64,000 nucleotides of DNA from Vicia villosa (taxonomy: Eukaryota; Streptophyta; Magnoliopsida; Fabales; Fabaceae). Positions 36,485 to 47,906 of the stretch are shown here, piece by piece. The notes under the pieces were generated by a model that was not told the DNA's origin, did not search any database, and saw nothing but the letters and a program-made list of their open reading frames with translations. The translations under genes and the position numbers were made by a program. Each line of letters opens with the position of its first letter. Positions within the stretch are counted from its first letter, which is position 1. The stretch is from positions 248,001 through 312,000 of the forward strand of contig NW_026705566.1 of the NCBI RefSeq assembly GCF_029867415.1, written 5' to 3'.

Positions 36485-37077
36485 CATGCCCCTGATTGTT
36501 TTGGCATCCTTGAGAGATTCTCGGAATCTTGACTTGATTGCCCCAGATCGACTGGATAAACTGTGTCATGCCCCTTGTATACATAAGAGACATTGCTTCT
36601 GAAGTGGTTTTGTCTGTCGGGATAACTTTCAGTCATTAGTTGTACCCTGTGTAAATTCTTCCTGATGCTAACATTCGAAATTATGTAGCAAAATATGTTT
36701 AATAATGAATTCATGAGATGCAGTGCGTATGTCTGTCTTGATTTTTTTGTTGTTGAAAGCATTAAAACAAAAGATGTAAAAAATGTGATGTTTATAAAAC
36801 GCGATATTTATAAAATGTGATGTCTGTAAAAGGAGATATCAACTCAGCTTCTATGGCAAACCTTAAGGAGTCAGGATACCTTTTTGGGGGCAGTATGCTT
36901 TCGAACTAACCATGCTTCAGTTAGGACTTTCAAGGATTGTATCGTGGCTTGGTTCACGATTTAAGAAACAAAGGATAAAGGCTCAAAAGTATATTTGTAC
37001 CCTCCCCAATCTTCGTGATGTTCTTCGATCCTATACTCAGTTAATTCGGCGTTTAAGCCTTAGCAAAGCTTGAATTT
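36485..37077 (-). other. 3' UTR end and polypurine tract of right element
   Basis: The minus strand ends ATCAGGGGCATG before the LTR start TGTTATACC, matching the ATAGGGGCATC|TGTCATACC arrangement of the young Ogre. The rest is non-coding, with short repeats of ATGTGATG and TTTATAAAA near 36780-36830. Confidence 0.65.
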
Positions 37078-37082
37078 GTAAC
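37078..37082. repeat. Target site duplication GTAAC, left copy
   Basis: GTAAC precedes the left outermost copia LTR and recurs at 56516-56520 after the right outermost LTR. Confidence 0.92.
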
Positions 37083-38296
37083 TGAAGGATAGAAAAACAC
37101 TTAGAAAGGGGGGGTTTGAATAAGTGTAGTTTCAAAAACTCGTAAGATAAAAATAATTTGCACAAGTATTTTTATCCTGGTTCGTTGTTAACTAAACTAC
37201 TCCAGTCCACCCTATACAAGGTGATTTACCTCAACTGAGGATTTAATCCACTAATCACACAAGATTACAATGGTTTTCCACTTAGACAACTTCTAAGTCT
37301 TCTAGAGTCTTCTGATCACAACCTGATCACTCTAGGAACAAATGCTTAGACACAAGCTAAGACTTTCTTAGAGTATCCTGACCACCACGTGATCACTCTA
37401 ATTACAACTGCTTAGACACAAGCTAAGACTTCCTAGAGTATCCTGATCAACACTTGATCACTCTAGTTACTTACAAATTAATGTAATCAATTCTAAGAGT
37501 ATTACAATTGCTTCTTAAAAGCGATAATCACAAACTGTGATATTTCTCTTACAGATTTAAGCTTAGACTCACTAAAGTATTACAACAGTAATGTAGTGAG
37601 GTTGAAGATGAAGTTTCTGAGCTTTGAGTTGAACAGCATTTCAGCAAGTTTTTCAGAATAAGTTCGTTCAGGATTCGTAACCTTGCTTCTCATCAGAACT
37701 TCATATATATAGGCGTTTTGAGAAGATGACCGTTGAGAGCATTTAATGCTTTGCGTATTCCGTACAGCATTGCATTTAATGTTTCACTGTTTTGTCAACT
37801 ACCTCGAGCCGTGCTTTTGCTGTGACTACTGACATTGCCTTTAATAGCTTCTAACGTTCCTTTTGTCAGTCAGCGTAGCCTGCCATCTAGTACTTGATTC
37901 TGATTTGTTCTTTGTAAATACTACGTTGAAAATCATCAGAGTACAAACAGCTTGGTGCAGAGCATCTTCTGATCTTCTGATTTTGATATGCTTCTGAGCG
38001 TGATTCCATGACTTCAGTGCTTCTGCTTCTGAACTCAAGTTCTTCTGATGCTTCTAAAAGACCATGTTCTGATTCTGCTTGACCATCTTCTGATGTCTTG
38101 CCAGACCATGTGCTGAAGTTGCATACTGAACCTTCTGAGTCAAAGCTTCTTAGCGCTGATTTGTGCATACCCTTTATATATTTCCTGTAAAAGGAAATTG
38201 CATAGGATTAGAGTACCACATTATCTAGAGCAAAATTCATATACATTGTTATCATCAAAACTAAGATTATTGATCAGAACAATTCTTGTTCTAACA
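37083..38296 (-). repeat. Copia LTR 1 (3' LTR of the dimer)
   Basis: On the minus strand it starts TGTTAGAACAAG and ends ATCCTTCA. It has three bases not shared with LTR 2 or 3 (near 37628, 37811 and 37981). A TATATATA lies at 37704-37711 (minus). Near 37297-37468 there are about three 65-bp units containing CTTAG-ACACAAG-CTAAG and GATCA pairs. Confidence 0.95.
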
Positions 38297-38298
38297 AT

Positions 38299-38310
38299 CT
38301 CCCCCTTTTT
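38299..38310 (-). promoter_or_regulatory. Polypurine tract, copia unit A
   Basis: The minus strand reads AAAAAGGGGGAGAT immediately before the LTR start TGTTAG. Similar G-rich tracts recur near 38420, 38440 and 39250. Confidence 0.85.
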
Positions 38311-38522
38311 GATGATGACAAAAACATATATAAATGATATGAATTTGCAATCAGAATAACAGACGGCAAAAGACAATTACACAGTTATAGCATAAGCATA
38401 TAAACATAATGTGAATGTGTCTCCCCCTGAGATTAACAATCTCCCCCTGAAATTTATACTAGAAGAATTTTATAAATAAAAGACTTCCCTGAGTATTTCA
38501 GTAGAGACGTTCACATATGCTT

Positions 38523-38796
38523 GATCTTCAGAACATTCACTGCTTCTGATTTCTGCTTCCATAGGACAGCTTCAGAACATTGAAATTCTTTAGATCCTCA
38601 GAACATTCACAGCTTCTGATTCCTGCTTCCATAGGACAGCTTCAGAACTTGAGTTTCTTTGATCCTCAGAACATTCACAGCTTCTGATTCCTGCTTCCAT
38701 AGGACAGCTTCAGAACTTGAATTTCTTTGATCCTCAGAACATTCACAGCTTCTGATTCCTGCTTCCAGCGGACAGCTTCAGAGCTTGAATTTCTTC
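38523..38796 (-). repeat. 68-bp tandem repeat in copia 3' UTR (unit A)
   Basis: Four units begin at 38523, 38593, 38661 and 38729 (plus-strand coordinates), each with ATTCACAGCTTCTGATTCCT and GGACAGCTTCAGA. Periods are 70, 68 and 68 bases. Confidence 0.88.
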
Positions 38797-39416
38797 TTAC
38801 ATCACTTCATGCTAGATTGTATCAGAACATTGTTGAATGTACCAGAGCATCATCAGAGCATCTCTACATCCTGAAATGTTATAGAACAACACTAAACGAC
38901 AAAAGTCAGCATGAATGAATCAGAACATAAAATATGTTTCAAAACACATAATATGTATCAGAGCCATATAAGCCAAATAGAATGTATCAGAACATATTCT
39001 ATCATCAGAGTATCTGAACATTCTTACTTCTTGCTTCTGATTCTGAAGCTTCATAGCACACAACTTGCTTCAAGAATCCAAGAGCATATTCCTTTTACAG
39101 AATTTGCGATTCCTCATGATTTCGCTTCTAATGTTGAGCTTTCAATCCTACAAAACAACTTAGAAACATATGAAGCTTGCAGCTTCTGTTAGTAATGTGG
39201 GGGCTTTCTTCCCAGCAACTGCTAATATAAATCAAATCATTTATCACTATTTCTCCCCCTTTTTGTCATAACATCAAAAAGAATGTAAAAGATTCAGATG
39301 TAAGCACAGGACAAATGGAAAGAAAACAAATGATCATTGATAAAAACAAGCAGAAGTACAAGAGTTATGCAGAACGCAGATGCAACGAACAAAAGAAAAC
39401 AACTAAGACACAAAGA

Positions 39417-42392
39417 CTAAGACCCTAGCATTGACAAAATCTTGGCTAGTGTCTCATGAATCCCATTGTTGCTCTCAGTCTGCCTGTCCATGAAAGCTCT
39501 GAACTCAGCATTGGTCTCATCTTGCCTATCCAGACGAGAAGCCAGGTCATTTTGATTCTTCTGCATGGCCTCCAAAGTCCGCACCAGATAGGAGGGTTCA
39601 CCAGAAGAAGAAACTTCCAGACTTCTGTTGACTGGCATAGCATTCTCCACTGCTGCTTCCATGGTAGTCTCTTCAGGAAGATCATCAGAATGTACCACCA
39701 CATTCTCTGCAGGATGATCTTCTGAATGAGAACAGTCAATCTCTTCAGCATCTTCCATCTCTACATCTGAGTCAGACTCAGAAATAGCTTCAGCATATTC
39801 TGGTTCTGGGAACTCAGAATTTCCATCTTCCAGGGCTTGAAGAATGGTTGCAAGATTTGTTGGAGAAGGAGGACCAGCAACAGCTGCAGGATAGACCACT
39901 TCTGGAAAGTCCATATCAGGAGCACTTTCAGAAGGGTTCATTCTGAACCAATTGAACAGCCCCTGAAAGTCACCAGTCAGAACCATGAACTTTGGTCGCC
40001 AGACCACAAGAGTTCTGCAGGGATTCGCTTCCAGTTCTGCAAGGAGCCTTGCTAATTCAAGCCCATCAATGAATTTTTTCTCTTTAAAGCAGAATCGGCC
40101 ACTACAACTAGTAAACCAAAAATCTTCAGCATCCCTTAGAAACCTTTTAGGTCTTGGAGCAAGATATTCACAAGACTCCTGAAGGGCTTTAAAGGCAACA
40201 TCAGACATGAATCTAAAGGACCGCCAGATCTTTCGCATTGCTTCATCATCTATTCCACCATGATGAGCTGCACGAAGGACTTCCACACCTCTGTCTACAA
40301 GCTGCTTTACAATTGTAAAGCGTACACCAATACTGTAGGGACGACGAGGTTTGATTTTGTGTAGCCCATAATCTGGTTTAAGTATGGAGTAGGGCTGCGG
40401 ATCACGGTTAAGTGGAAAAAGGAAATTTTCTACGGTTTCTGAAAAGTTATTTAGTGAGGTGGAGGGAATGGGTTCATTATTTTCAGAAGGAGGGGGTAGA
40501 GACAAGGGTGAAGATGTTGTGGGAGGAATGACAGTTTGGAGAGGTTGTATGTCAAGAACAGTCGGTTCAATGACTTGGTTAGACACAGTTTTTGTTTGAA
40601 AAGGAGAGGGAGGAATGAGAACATTTGAAATAGGTGAAGAAGAAGGAGTAGTGATTTTAGTTATTGGAGAGGAAGACGGTGTGAGAACACGGACAAGAAT
40701 GGGTGATTCTGATGGGGTTGTTTCTGGTTGGTTTAGGGACTCAGAAGGAGGGGCAACAGATATTGGTGCAACTTCTGATTGATAAGCAGGTGCAGAAATA
40801 GGTTCAGAGAAGGCAATACCTTTAGAGACATTCTGAAGAGCAGCAAGTACAGCTTCACGGCGCTTCTGCTTCTTGGATTTCTTCTCTTCCACCACCTTTG
40901 CTTTTCCAGAAGCAATTTCTTTTCTTCTGGCAGCCATTCGACTGTCTTCTTCCTTTTCTACAGCTTCTGAGGCAACTTCTTCCTCCTCACTATCAGTCAC
41001 AATCATTCTTCTTCTCTTCTTCTTCTCAGCAACTTTTTGAACAACAACAACTTGAGATGCCTTTTTCTTTTTCTTTTTCTCAACAGCAACATCTTCTTCC
41101 TTTTCTACTGTTTTCTCAGACGCTGCTTCTGATTCAACTATAGCTTCAAGTGTAGCAGAACTGTCAGTAGCTACAGGAACAACTTCTGTAAGAACTTCTT
41201 TATCCTGACTACCAGAGGAACGGTCAAACTTCCTTTTAGTCCTTCTTTCTTTGTTGACAGCAGCTTTCTGAGCAGGTTCTTCTAAGTCATCAGCTTTTGA
41301 AGAAGGAGCGCTTTTCCTTTTGCCTTTTTCAGGGACAGTTTGGACAGCTTCTTCATTGAGAGAGTTGAGATACCTTGTCCTAACTTCTGGAATCTCATTT
41401 CTGAAGAAGGATTCAAATTCAGCAAGAATAGGATCCCTTCTGTCTTCAATTCCAGAAAGGGGCTTAGGAACGTTCTTTACAGAACTGATTACATTCATCT
41501 TTCTCAAGGTAAGAGCATTTAAGCAGCTTCCTGTGCAAACTGCAAGATCTTTAATGGTTTCTTCTGATTCCAGACTTTCCACAATCTTGGAGTGGACCAG
41601 AAGATTTGTAAAGATTCTTCCAAACGGAATGATGTAGCTTTTTTTCGATTTGAAAGTATCCCTAGATTCTTTCACAGCCTTACACATGTGTTTGAAAATG
41701 ATGTGAATAACATCAACTTTCTTCTGGGTAGCAATACAATACAGAATGTATTGTTGCTCCTTGTTCACATAATCAGCATAGTGGGTTGATTTCCTGTGAT
41801 AGAAACACCCCAAGAGAATCTTTGTCCAGATTTGATAAATGAGCTTCAAATCTTTAACAGGCTTATTGTATTTTCCTCCATCATAGAGAGTGGATAGAAC
41901 GTCATCCCAGTCTTCTCTTTTATTAAGTTCAAAAGCTCCTTCAACGGTTCTGAGATCAAACATCATTCTCAGAATTGCTTCTGTTACCACCACAAATTTA
42001 TTACGAACAAAAGATAGGATGGAGGTAGGAGTGACGACGGCATGAATCCAGAATTCCTTCACTAAATCTGGGTAAGTAGGACCACAGAACTCAGCAAAAA
42101 GTGATGTCCATCCCTGAAAAATCATGTCCTCCTTAAGACGAAACTTATGTTCTTCAAGACTGTCAAAATCAACCATGAGTTCACAGATAACTTCCAACTT
42201 GTCTTTAGGGATTGAGCAAGTGATGACCGGAACCAACGGTTGTTCTCCTTCGCGAGGATGAATGGGTGCAGAGGGACCAGCCTTGAGAGATGATAAGGCA
42301 GCAATTTGAGCAACTTTGAGAGAAGAACAAGAACTTGGTTTTCGCTTAGGGTTAGAGAAAAGAGAGAACAGATTGCAGAAATGCATACACAA
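39417..42392 (-). CDS. 991-codon ORF of unknown function, copia unit A (intact)
   Basis: This ORF sits where SIRE-type elements carry an env-like ORF, but the protein shows no convincing signal peptide or membrane anchor. Residues about 60-270 form a folded-looking region (FAEFCGPTYPDLVKEFW, RNKFVVVTEAILRMMF, IPFGRIFTNLLVHS) that resembles what is annotated as 'putative plant transposon protein'. About 340-530 is Lys/Glu-rich with KKKKKK and KKKRRR runs (possible nuclear signals). About 540-680 is Ser/Pro-rich. About 690-870 is a second folded region (VRFTIVKQLVDRGVEVL, LVVWRPKFMVLTGDFQGLF). The end is acidic, then coiled-coil-like (LASRLDRQDETNAEFRAF). The start ATG at 42392 is the first in frame. 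Unit B has the same ORF broken. Confidence 0.8.
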   Translation of the reverse strand: MCMHFCNLFSLFSNPKRKPSSCSSLKVAQIAALSSLKAGPSAPIHPREGEQPLVPVITCSIPKDKLEVICELMVDFDSLEEHKFRLKEDMIFQGWTSLFAEFCGPTYPDLVKEFWIHAVVTPTSILSFVRNKFVVVTEAILRMMFDLRTVEGAFELNKREDWDDVLSTLYDGGKYNKPVKDLKLIYQIWTKILLGCFYHRKSTHYADYVNKEQQYILYCIATQKKVDVIHIIFKHMCKAVKESRDTFKSKKSYIIPFGRIFTNLLVHSKIVESLESEETIKDLAVCTGSCLNALTLRKMNVISSVKNVPKPLSGIEDRRDPILAEFESFFRNEIPEVRTRYLNSLNEEAVQTVPEKGKRKSAPSSKADDLEEPAQKAAVNKERRTKRKFDRSSGSQDKEVLTEVVPVATDSSATLEAIVESEAASEKTVEKEEDVAVEKKKKKKASQVVVVQKVAEKKKRRRMIVTDSEEEEVASEAVEKEEDSRMAARRKEIASGKAKVVEEKKSKKQKRREAVLAALQNVSKGIAFSEPISAPAYQSEVAPISVAPPSESLNQPETTPSESPILVRVLTPSSSPITKITTPSSSPISNVLIPPSPFQTKTVSNQVIEPTVLDIQPLQTVIPPTTSSPLSLPPPSENNEPIPSTSLNNFSETVENFLFPLNRDPQPYSILKPDYGLHKIKPRRPYSIGVRFTIVKQLVDRGVEVLRAAHHGGIDDEAMRKIWRSFRFMSDVAFKALQESCEYLAPRPKRFLRDAEDFWFTSCSGRFCFKEKKFIDGLELARLLAELEANPCRTLVVWRPKFMVLTGDFQGLFNWFRMNPSESAPDMDFPEVVYPAAVAGPPSPTNLATILQALEDGNSEFPEPEYAEAISESDSDVEMEDAEEIDCSHSEDHPAENVVVHSDDLPEETTMEAAVENAMPVNRSLEVSSSGEPSYLVRTLEAMQKNQNDLASRLDRQDETNAEFRAFMDRQTESNNGIHETLAKILSMLGS

Positions 42393-42884
42393 AGGAAAAT
42401 GAAAAGAGAGCGAAAAGAAACCCTAAAAGAATTTGAAATGAATTTATCGACACGGATTTGAAAAGACAATGTAATGCATTTTATGACAGTGAACAGTTAC
42501 AAAATCAAATAAAATCAATTGCATTTAATGAGGAATGACGTTAGGTGAGAGAGTGACTTCTGAAACGATTTACACAGTTACCTAGGAAGACGTCCCTTCA
42601 GATGCACGCTTTTACCTGTAGCCAACACGAGCTTACAGCCAGAAGATACCAGATTACAGCTGTCGTCTTGCTTTCAGATGCTGATGACAACAAGACTTTT
42701 AGTTTTTAGCTTCTGAGAGCAGATTCTGATTCTCACATTTTAAGAACGCTCTGGTTCTTATTGGATCATCTTTCTTTCCAATAATGACATCTTCTGAGTG
42801 AGCAGATGTGAGTCTAGATGATCTTCTGATAGTTGGTTCTTCAGAAATCCTGAGATTCTCTAAAGATGCAGCAACTTGATCTTC
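42393..42884 (-). other. Region between integrase remnant and 991-codon ORF (unit A)
   Basis: These 492 non-coding bases lie where RT and RNase H should be; no YVDD or other RT motif is seen. On the minus strand the part nearest the ORF looks like a plant 5' leader (CTTTTAGGGTTTC, then CT-rich). The duplicate is 51501-51992. Confidence 0.65.
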
Positions 42885-44303
42885 TTATCCATTGCTTCTG
42901 AGACTGCCAGCTTCTGCAGCATTGCTTCTTGGTTCTACTTCTTCTGAGATATCAATATCAAAATCTGCAAAATTCTCAAACTGCTTTGGCTTTTCAAGAC
43001 CAAGCTTATCATCAAACCTGATATTGATTGATTCTTCTACAATCAATGTTTCAGTATTGTATACTCTGTAGCCTTTAGAGCGTTCAGAATATCCAAGAAG
43101 GAAACACTTTTGTGCCTTAGAATCAAACTTACCAAGATGATCTTTAGTGTTCAGAATAAAACAAACACATCCAAAAGGATGAAAATATGAATTGTTGGGC
43201 TTTCTGTTCTTCCACAATTCATAAGGAGTCTTATTTAGAATAGGTCTTATAGAGATTCTATTCTGAATATAACATGCAGTGTTTATTGCTTCTGCCCAGA
43301 AGTGCTTAGCCATATTGGTTTCGTTGATCATGGTTCTGGCCATTTCTTGTAGAGTCCTATTCTTTCGTTCTACAACTCCATTTTATTGTGGAGTTCTAGG
43401 ACAAGAGAAATCATGGGCAATACCATTTTCTTTGAAGAACTTCTCAAAGAACTTGTTCTCAAATTCACCACTATGATCACTTCTGACCTTTATGATTTTA
43501 CACTCCTTCTCAGTTTGGATCTGAGTGCAGAATTCAAAGAACACTGAATGAGACTCATCCTTGTGTTTCAAGAACTTTACCCATGTCCAGCGGCTATAAT
43601 CATCAACGATGACTAATCCATATTTCTTCCCTCTGACAGATGCTGTTTTGACTGGGCCAAACAGATCAATGTGCAAGAGTTTTAACGGCCTTGAGGTAGA
43701 AAGAACATTCTTAGACTTGAATGCAGGTCTGGAGAACTTGCCCTTCTGACATGCTTCACAAAGAGCATCTGATTTGTATTTCAGATTTGGGAGTCCTCTG
43801 ACCAGATTTAGTTTGTTAATATGAGAAATCTTTCTCAAACTAGCATGACCTAATCTTCTGTGCCAGACCCATTGCTCTTCAGAAACAGACATAAGACAAG
43901 TCACCTTCTGCTTCTCAAGATCAGAAAGATCAATCTTATAAATGTTGTTCTTCCTCTTGCATGTAAATAGGGTTGAGCCATCCTTCTGACTTACAGCCTT
44001 GCAAGACTTTTGATTGAAGATTATATCATAACCATTGTCACTTAATTGACTTATGGACAATAAGTTATGCGTTAATACTTCTACAAGAAGTACATTAGTT
44101 ATGGAAGGAGAGTTACCAAGACTTATGGTTCCAGAGCCAATGATTTTGCCCTTCTGATCTCCTCCAAACTTGACTTCTCCACCTGGTTTAAGCACCAGGT
44201 CTTGGAATGTAGACTTTCTTCCCGTCATGTGTCGCGAGCACCCAGAGTCCAGGTACCATGACATTTTGCTTTTTGTCCTCTTTGCCGCCAAGGATATCTG
44301 CAA
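42885..44303 (-). pseudogene. pol: Protease and integrase remnant, copia unit A
   Basis: Begins with the protease active site WYLDSGCSRHMTG, then the pre-integrase zinc region (WHRRLGHASLRKISH ... CEACQKGK) and the integrase core with HIDLFGP and RSDHSGEFENKF. A TAA at 43383-43385 interrupts just before the catalytic Glu region (NGVVERKN), after which the same frame continues (MARTMINETNMAKHFWAEA, GCVCFILNTKDHLGKFD, LLGYSERSKGYRVYN) and ends at 42885. RT and RNase H are entirely missing. Unit B has the same stop and the same end point, so both predate the dimer. Confidence 0.9.
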
Positions 44304-46106
44304 CAGAAATTATCTTCTCCTTAGGTACCCACAATTTCTTGGGTCTTTTCTTGTTAGTTCTCCTCAAGTTCTGATTGAACTTGGGTTTAGCAAAATATTT
44401 AACAGGAGGAACAGCATGATATTCTTTAGGTTTGTCAGCATGATATTTCTTAGGATGTGTCACATGCTTCTTGGTGTGAACAGTGTTAAACTTCTGTGCA
44501 TGTGAAGTGAGCCTAATATCATGAGCATGGCCATATTTGAACTGATCATACAATGGCTTATATGTGATCTTCAGATCATCAACAGGTTCAAATTTATGTG
44601 AGGTAACACCTTCATAGCCAAAACCAAACCTTCTGTTTCCAGAAATACCATATATCATAGAAGCAAGATGACTTCTGCCAATACTTCTAGATAAGAACTT
44701 TCTGAAGCTCGAGTCATATTCTTTCAGAATATGATTCATGCTAGGAATGGGTTTTTCTGTTTCAGAAGGAGATCCACTATCTTTGGATAGATTTAAAACT
44801 TTTTCCTTCAGTTCAGAATTTTCCAATTCCAGCTTCTTAGTTTCAAATTCAAACTGCTTTTTCAGCTTTTTGTATTTGATACTAAGATGAGCCTTAAGTT
44901 CCAGAAGTTCTGTTAAACTGGAAACTAACTCTTCTCTAGATAGTTCAGAAAATACCTCTTCAGAATCTGATTCTGATGTAGATTCTGATCCATCATCCAT
45001 TGTGGCCATTAGTGCCAGATTTGCCTGCTCATCTTCAGAGTCTGATTCTGATTCTGAATCATCCCATGTTGCCATAAGACCTTTCTTCTTATGAAACTTC
45101 TTCTTGGGATTCTCCTTCTGAAGTTTTGGACACTCGTTCTTGTAATGTCCAGGCTCATTGCACTCATAGCAGACAACCTTCTTCTTGTCAGATCTTGTGT
45201 CACCAGAAGATTCTCCTCGTTCAAATCTCTTTGAACTTCTGAAGCCTCTGAACTTCCTTTGCTTGCTCTTCCAGAGTTGGTTTACCCTTCTGGAGATCAT
45301 GGACAGTTCATCTTCTTCTTCAGATTCTGATTCTTCGGGATCTTCTTCTTCAGCCTGAAAAGCGTTAGTGCATTTTTAAAATTAGATTTTAATGCAACAG
45401 ACTTACCTTTCTTCCGAGGTTCATTTGCGTCAAGTTCAATCTCATGACTCCTCAGGGCACTGATCAGCTCTTCCAAAGAAACTTCATTCAGATTCTTCGC
45501 AATCTTGAATGCAGTCACCATTGGGCCCCATCTTCTGGGCAAGCTTCTGATGATCTTCTTTACATGATCAACTTTGGTGTAGCCTTTGTCCAGAACTCTT
45601 AATCCAGCAGTTAGAGTTTGAAATCTTGAAAACATCTTCTCAATGTCTTCATCATCCTCCATCTTGAAGGCTTCGTACTTCTGGATTAGTGCAAGAGCTT
45701 TGGTCTCCTTGACTTGAGCATTTCCTTCATGAGTCATTTTCAAGGACTCATATATGTCATGGGCCGTTTTCCTGTTAGATATCTTCTCATACTCAGCATG
45801 AGAGATAGCATTCAGCAAAACAGTCCTGCATTTGTGATGATTTTTGAAATCTTTCTTTTGATCATCAGTCATTTCGCTTCTCGTGAGCCTTACACCAGTA
45901 GCTTTAACAGGATGTTTGTAACCATCCAACAGAAGATCCCATAGATCCGCATCCAGACCAAGAAAGTAACTTTCCAGTTTATCTTTCCAGTATTCAAAAT
46001 TTTCACCATCAAATACTGGTGGTCTAGTATAACCATTGTTACCATTGTATTGCTCAGCAGAGCCAGATGTAGATGCAGTTGGATTTGTTTGAACTTCACC
46101 AGCCAT
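44188..46106 (-). pseudogene. gag: gag of copia unit A, one-base frameshift
   Basis: Starts at ATG 46106 (MAGEVQTNPTASTSGS) with a UBN2-type copia Gag (PPVFDGENFEYWKDKLESYF). A T-run of five instead of the six found in unit B (near 45373-45378) shifts the frame. Sequence downstream encodes the zinc knuckle CYECNEPGHYKNEC, a Ser/Asp/Glu-rich region and a Lys/His-rich tail to 44188. It overlaps the protease frame by 116 bases, as in unit B. Confidence 0.9.
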
Positions 46107-46173
46107 CTTTTACTGAAGCGTTTTTCTCTTCCTGAATCTTTTCTAAACACGGTTAAGTGCTTGCACCTTAGAA

Positions 46174-46191
46174 CCGGCGCTCTGATGCCAA
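46174..46191 (-). promoter_or_regulatory. Primer binding site, copia unit A
   Basis: The minus strand reads TTGGCATCAGAGCGCCGG one base after the LTR end. It resembles the initiator-Met tRNA type (TGGTATCAGAGC) common in Ty1/copia, with one change. Confidence 0.85.
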
Positions 46192-46192
46192 T

Positions 46193-47406
46193 TGAAGGAT
46201 AGAAAAACACTTAGAAAGGGGGGGTTTGAATAAGTGTAGTTTCAAAAACTCGTAAGATAAAAATAATTTGCACAAGTATTTTTATCCTGGTTCGTTGTTA
46301 ACTAAACTACTCCAGTCCACCCTATACAAGGTGATTTACCTCAACTGAGGATTTAATCCACTAATCACACAAGATTACAATGGTTTTCCACTTAGACAAC
46401 TTCTAAGTCTTCTAGAGTCTTCTGATCACAACCTGATCACTCTAGGAACAAATGCTTAGACACAAGCTAAGACTTTCTTAGAGTATCCTGACCACCACGT
46501 GATCACTCTAATTACAACTGCTTAGACACAAGCTAAGACTTCCTAGAGTATCCTGATCAACACTTGATCACTCTAGTTACTTACAAATTAATGTAATCAA
46601 TTCTAAGAGTATTACAATTGCTTCTTAAAAGCGATAATCACAAACTGTGATATTTCTCTTACAGATTTAAGCTTAGACTCACTAAAGTATTACAACAGTA
46701 ATGTAGTGAGGTTGAAGATGAAGTTTCTGAGCTTTGAGTTGAACAGCGTTTCAGCAAGTTTTTCAGAATAAGTTCGTTCAGGATTCGTAACCTTGCTTCT
46801 CATCAGAACTTCATATATATAGGCGTTTTGAGAAGATGACCGTTGAGAGCATTTAATGCTTTGCGTATTCCGTACAGCATTGCATTTAATGTTTCACTGT
46901 TTTGTCAACTACCTCGAGCCTTGCTTTTGCTGTGACTACTGACATTGCCTTTAATAGCTTCTAACGTTCCTTTTGTCAGTCAGCGTAGCCTGCCATCTAG
47001 TACTTGATTCTGATTTGTTCTTTGTAAATACTACGTTGAAAATCATCAGAGTACAAACAGCTTGGTGCAGAGCATCTTCTGATCTTCTGATCTTGATATG
47101 CTTCTGAGCGTGATTCCATGACTTCAGTGCTTCTGCTTCTGAACTCAAGTTCTTCTGATGCTTCTAAAAGACCATGTTCTAATTCTGCTTGACCATCTTC
47201 TGATGTCTTGCCAGACCATGTGCTGAAGTTGCATACTGAACCTTCTGAGTCAAAGCTTCTTAGCGCTGATTTGTGCATACCCTTTATATATTTCCTGTAA
47301 AAGGAAATTGCATAGGATTAGAGTACCACATTATCTAGAGCAAAATTCATATACATTGTTATCATCAAAACTAAGATTATTGATCAGAACAATTCTTGTT
47401 CTAACA
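46193..47406 (-). repeat. Copia LTR 2 (shared middle LTR)
   Basis: 1214 bp. It is at once the 3' LTR of unit B and the 5' LTR of unit A, with no target duplication at either side. It has one private base (near 47181). TATATATA lies at 46814-46821 (minus). Confidence 0.95.
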
Positions 47407-47408
47407 AT

Positions 47409-47421
47409 CTCCCCCTTTTTG
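47409..47421 (-). promoter_or_regulatory. Polypurine tract, copia unit B
   Basis: AAAAAGGGGGAGAT on the minus strand directly before LTR 2. Confidence 0.85.
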
Positions 47422-47633
47422 ATGATGACAAAAACATATATAAATGATATGAATTTGCAATCAGAATAACAGACGGCAAAAGACAATTACACAGTTATAG
47501 CATAAGCATATAAACATAATGTGAATGTGTCTCCCCCTGAGATTAACAATCTCCCCCCTGAAATTTATACTAGAAGAATTTTATAAATAAAAGACTTCCC
47601 TGAGTATTTCAGTAGAGACGTTCACATATGCTT

Positions 47634-47906
47634 GATCTTCAGAACATTCACTGCTTCTGATTTCTGCTTCCATAGGACAGCTTCAGAACATTGAAATTCT
47701 TTAGATCCTCAGAACATTCACAGCTTCTGATTCCTGCTTCCATAGGACAGCTTCAGAACTTGAGTTTCTTTGATCCTCAGAACATTCACAGCTTCTGATT
47801 CCTGCTTCCATAGGACAGCTTCAGAACTTGAATTTCTTTGATCCTCAGAACATTCACAGCTTCTGATTCCTGCTTCCAGCGGACAGCTTCAGAGCTTGAA
47901 TTTCTT
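47634..47906 (-). repeat. 68-bp tandem repeat in copia 3' UTR (unit B)
   Basis: Four units, the duplicate of 38523-38796. Confidence 0.88.

Larger units (their letters stand above)
38297..39416 (-). other. 3' UTR of copia unit A
   Basis: These 1.1 kb after the 991-codon ORF are non-coding. They contain extra polypurine-like tracts, a 4-unit tandem repeat (38523-38796) and many CAGAAGC and TCAGAAC motifs. Short ORFs here are repeat translations. Confidence 0.8.

Noticed and set aside
39417..42392. Env-like (membrane glycoprotein) call for the 991-codon ORF
   Set aside because: Position fits SIRE-type env-like ORFs, but I see no signal peptide, fusion-like segment or transmembrane anchor. Left as unknown function.
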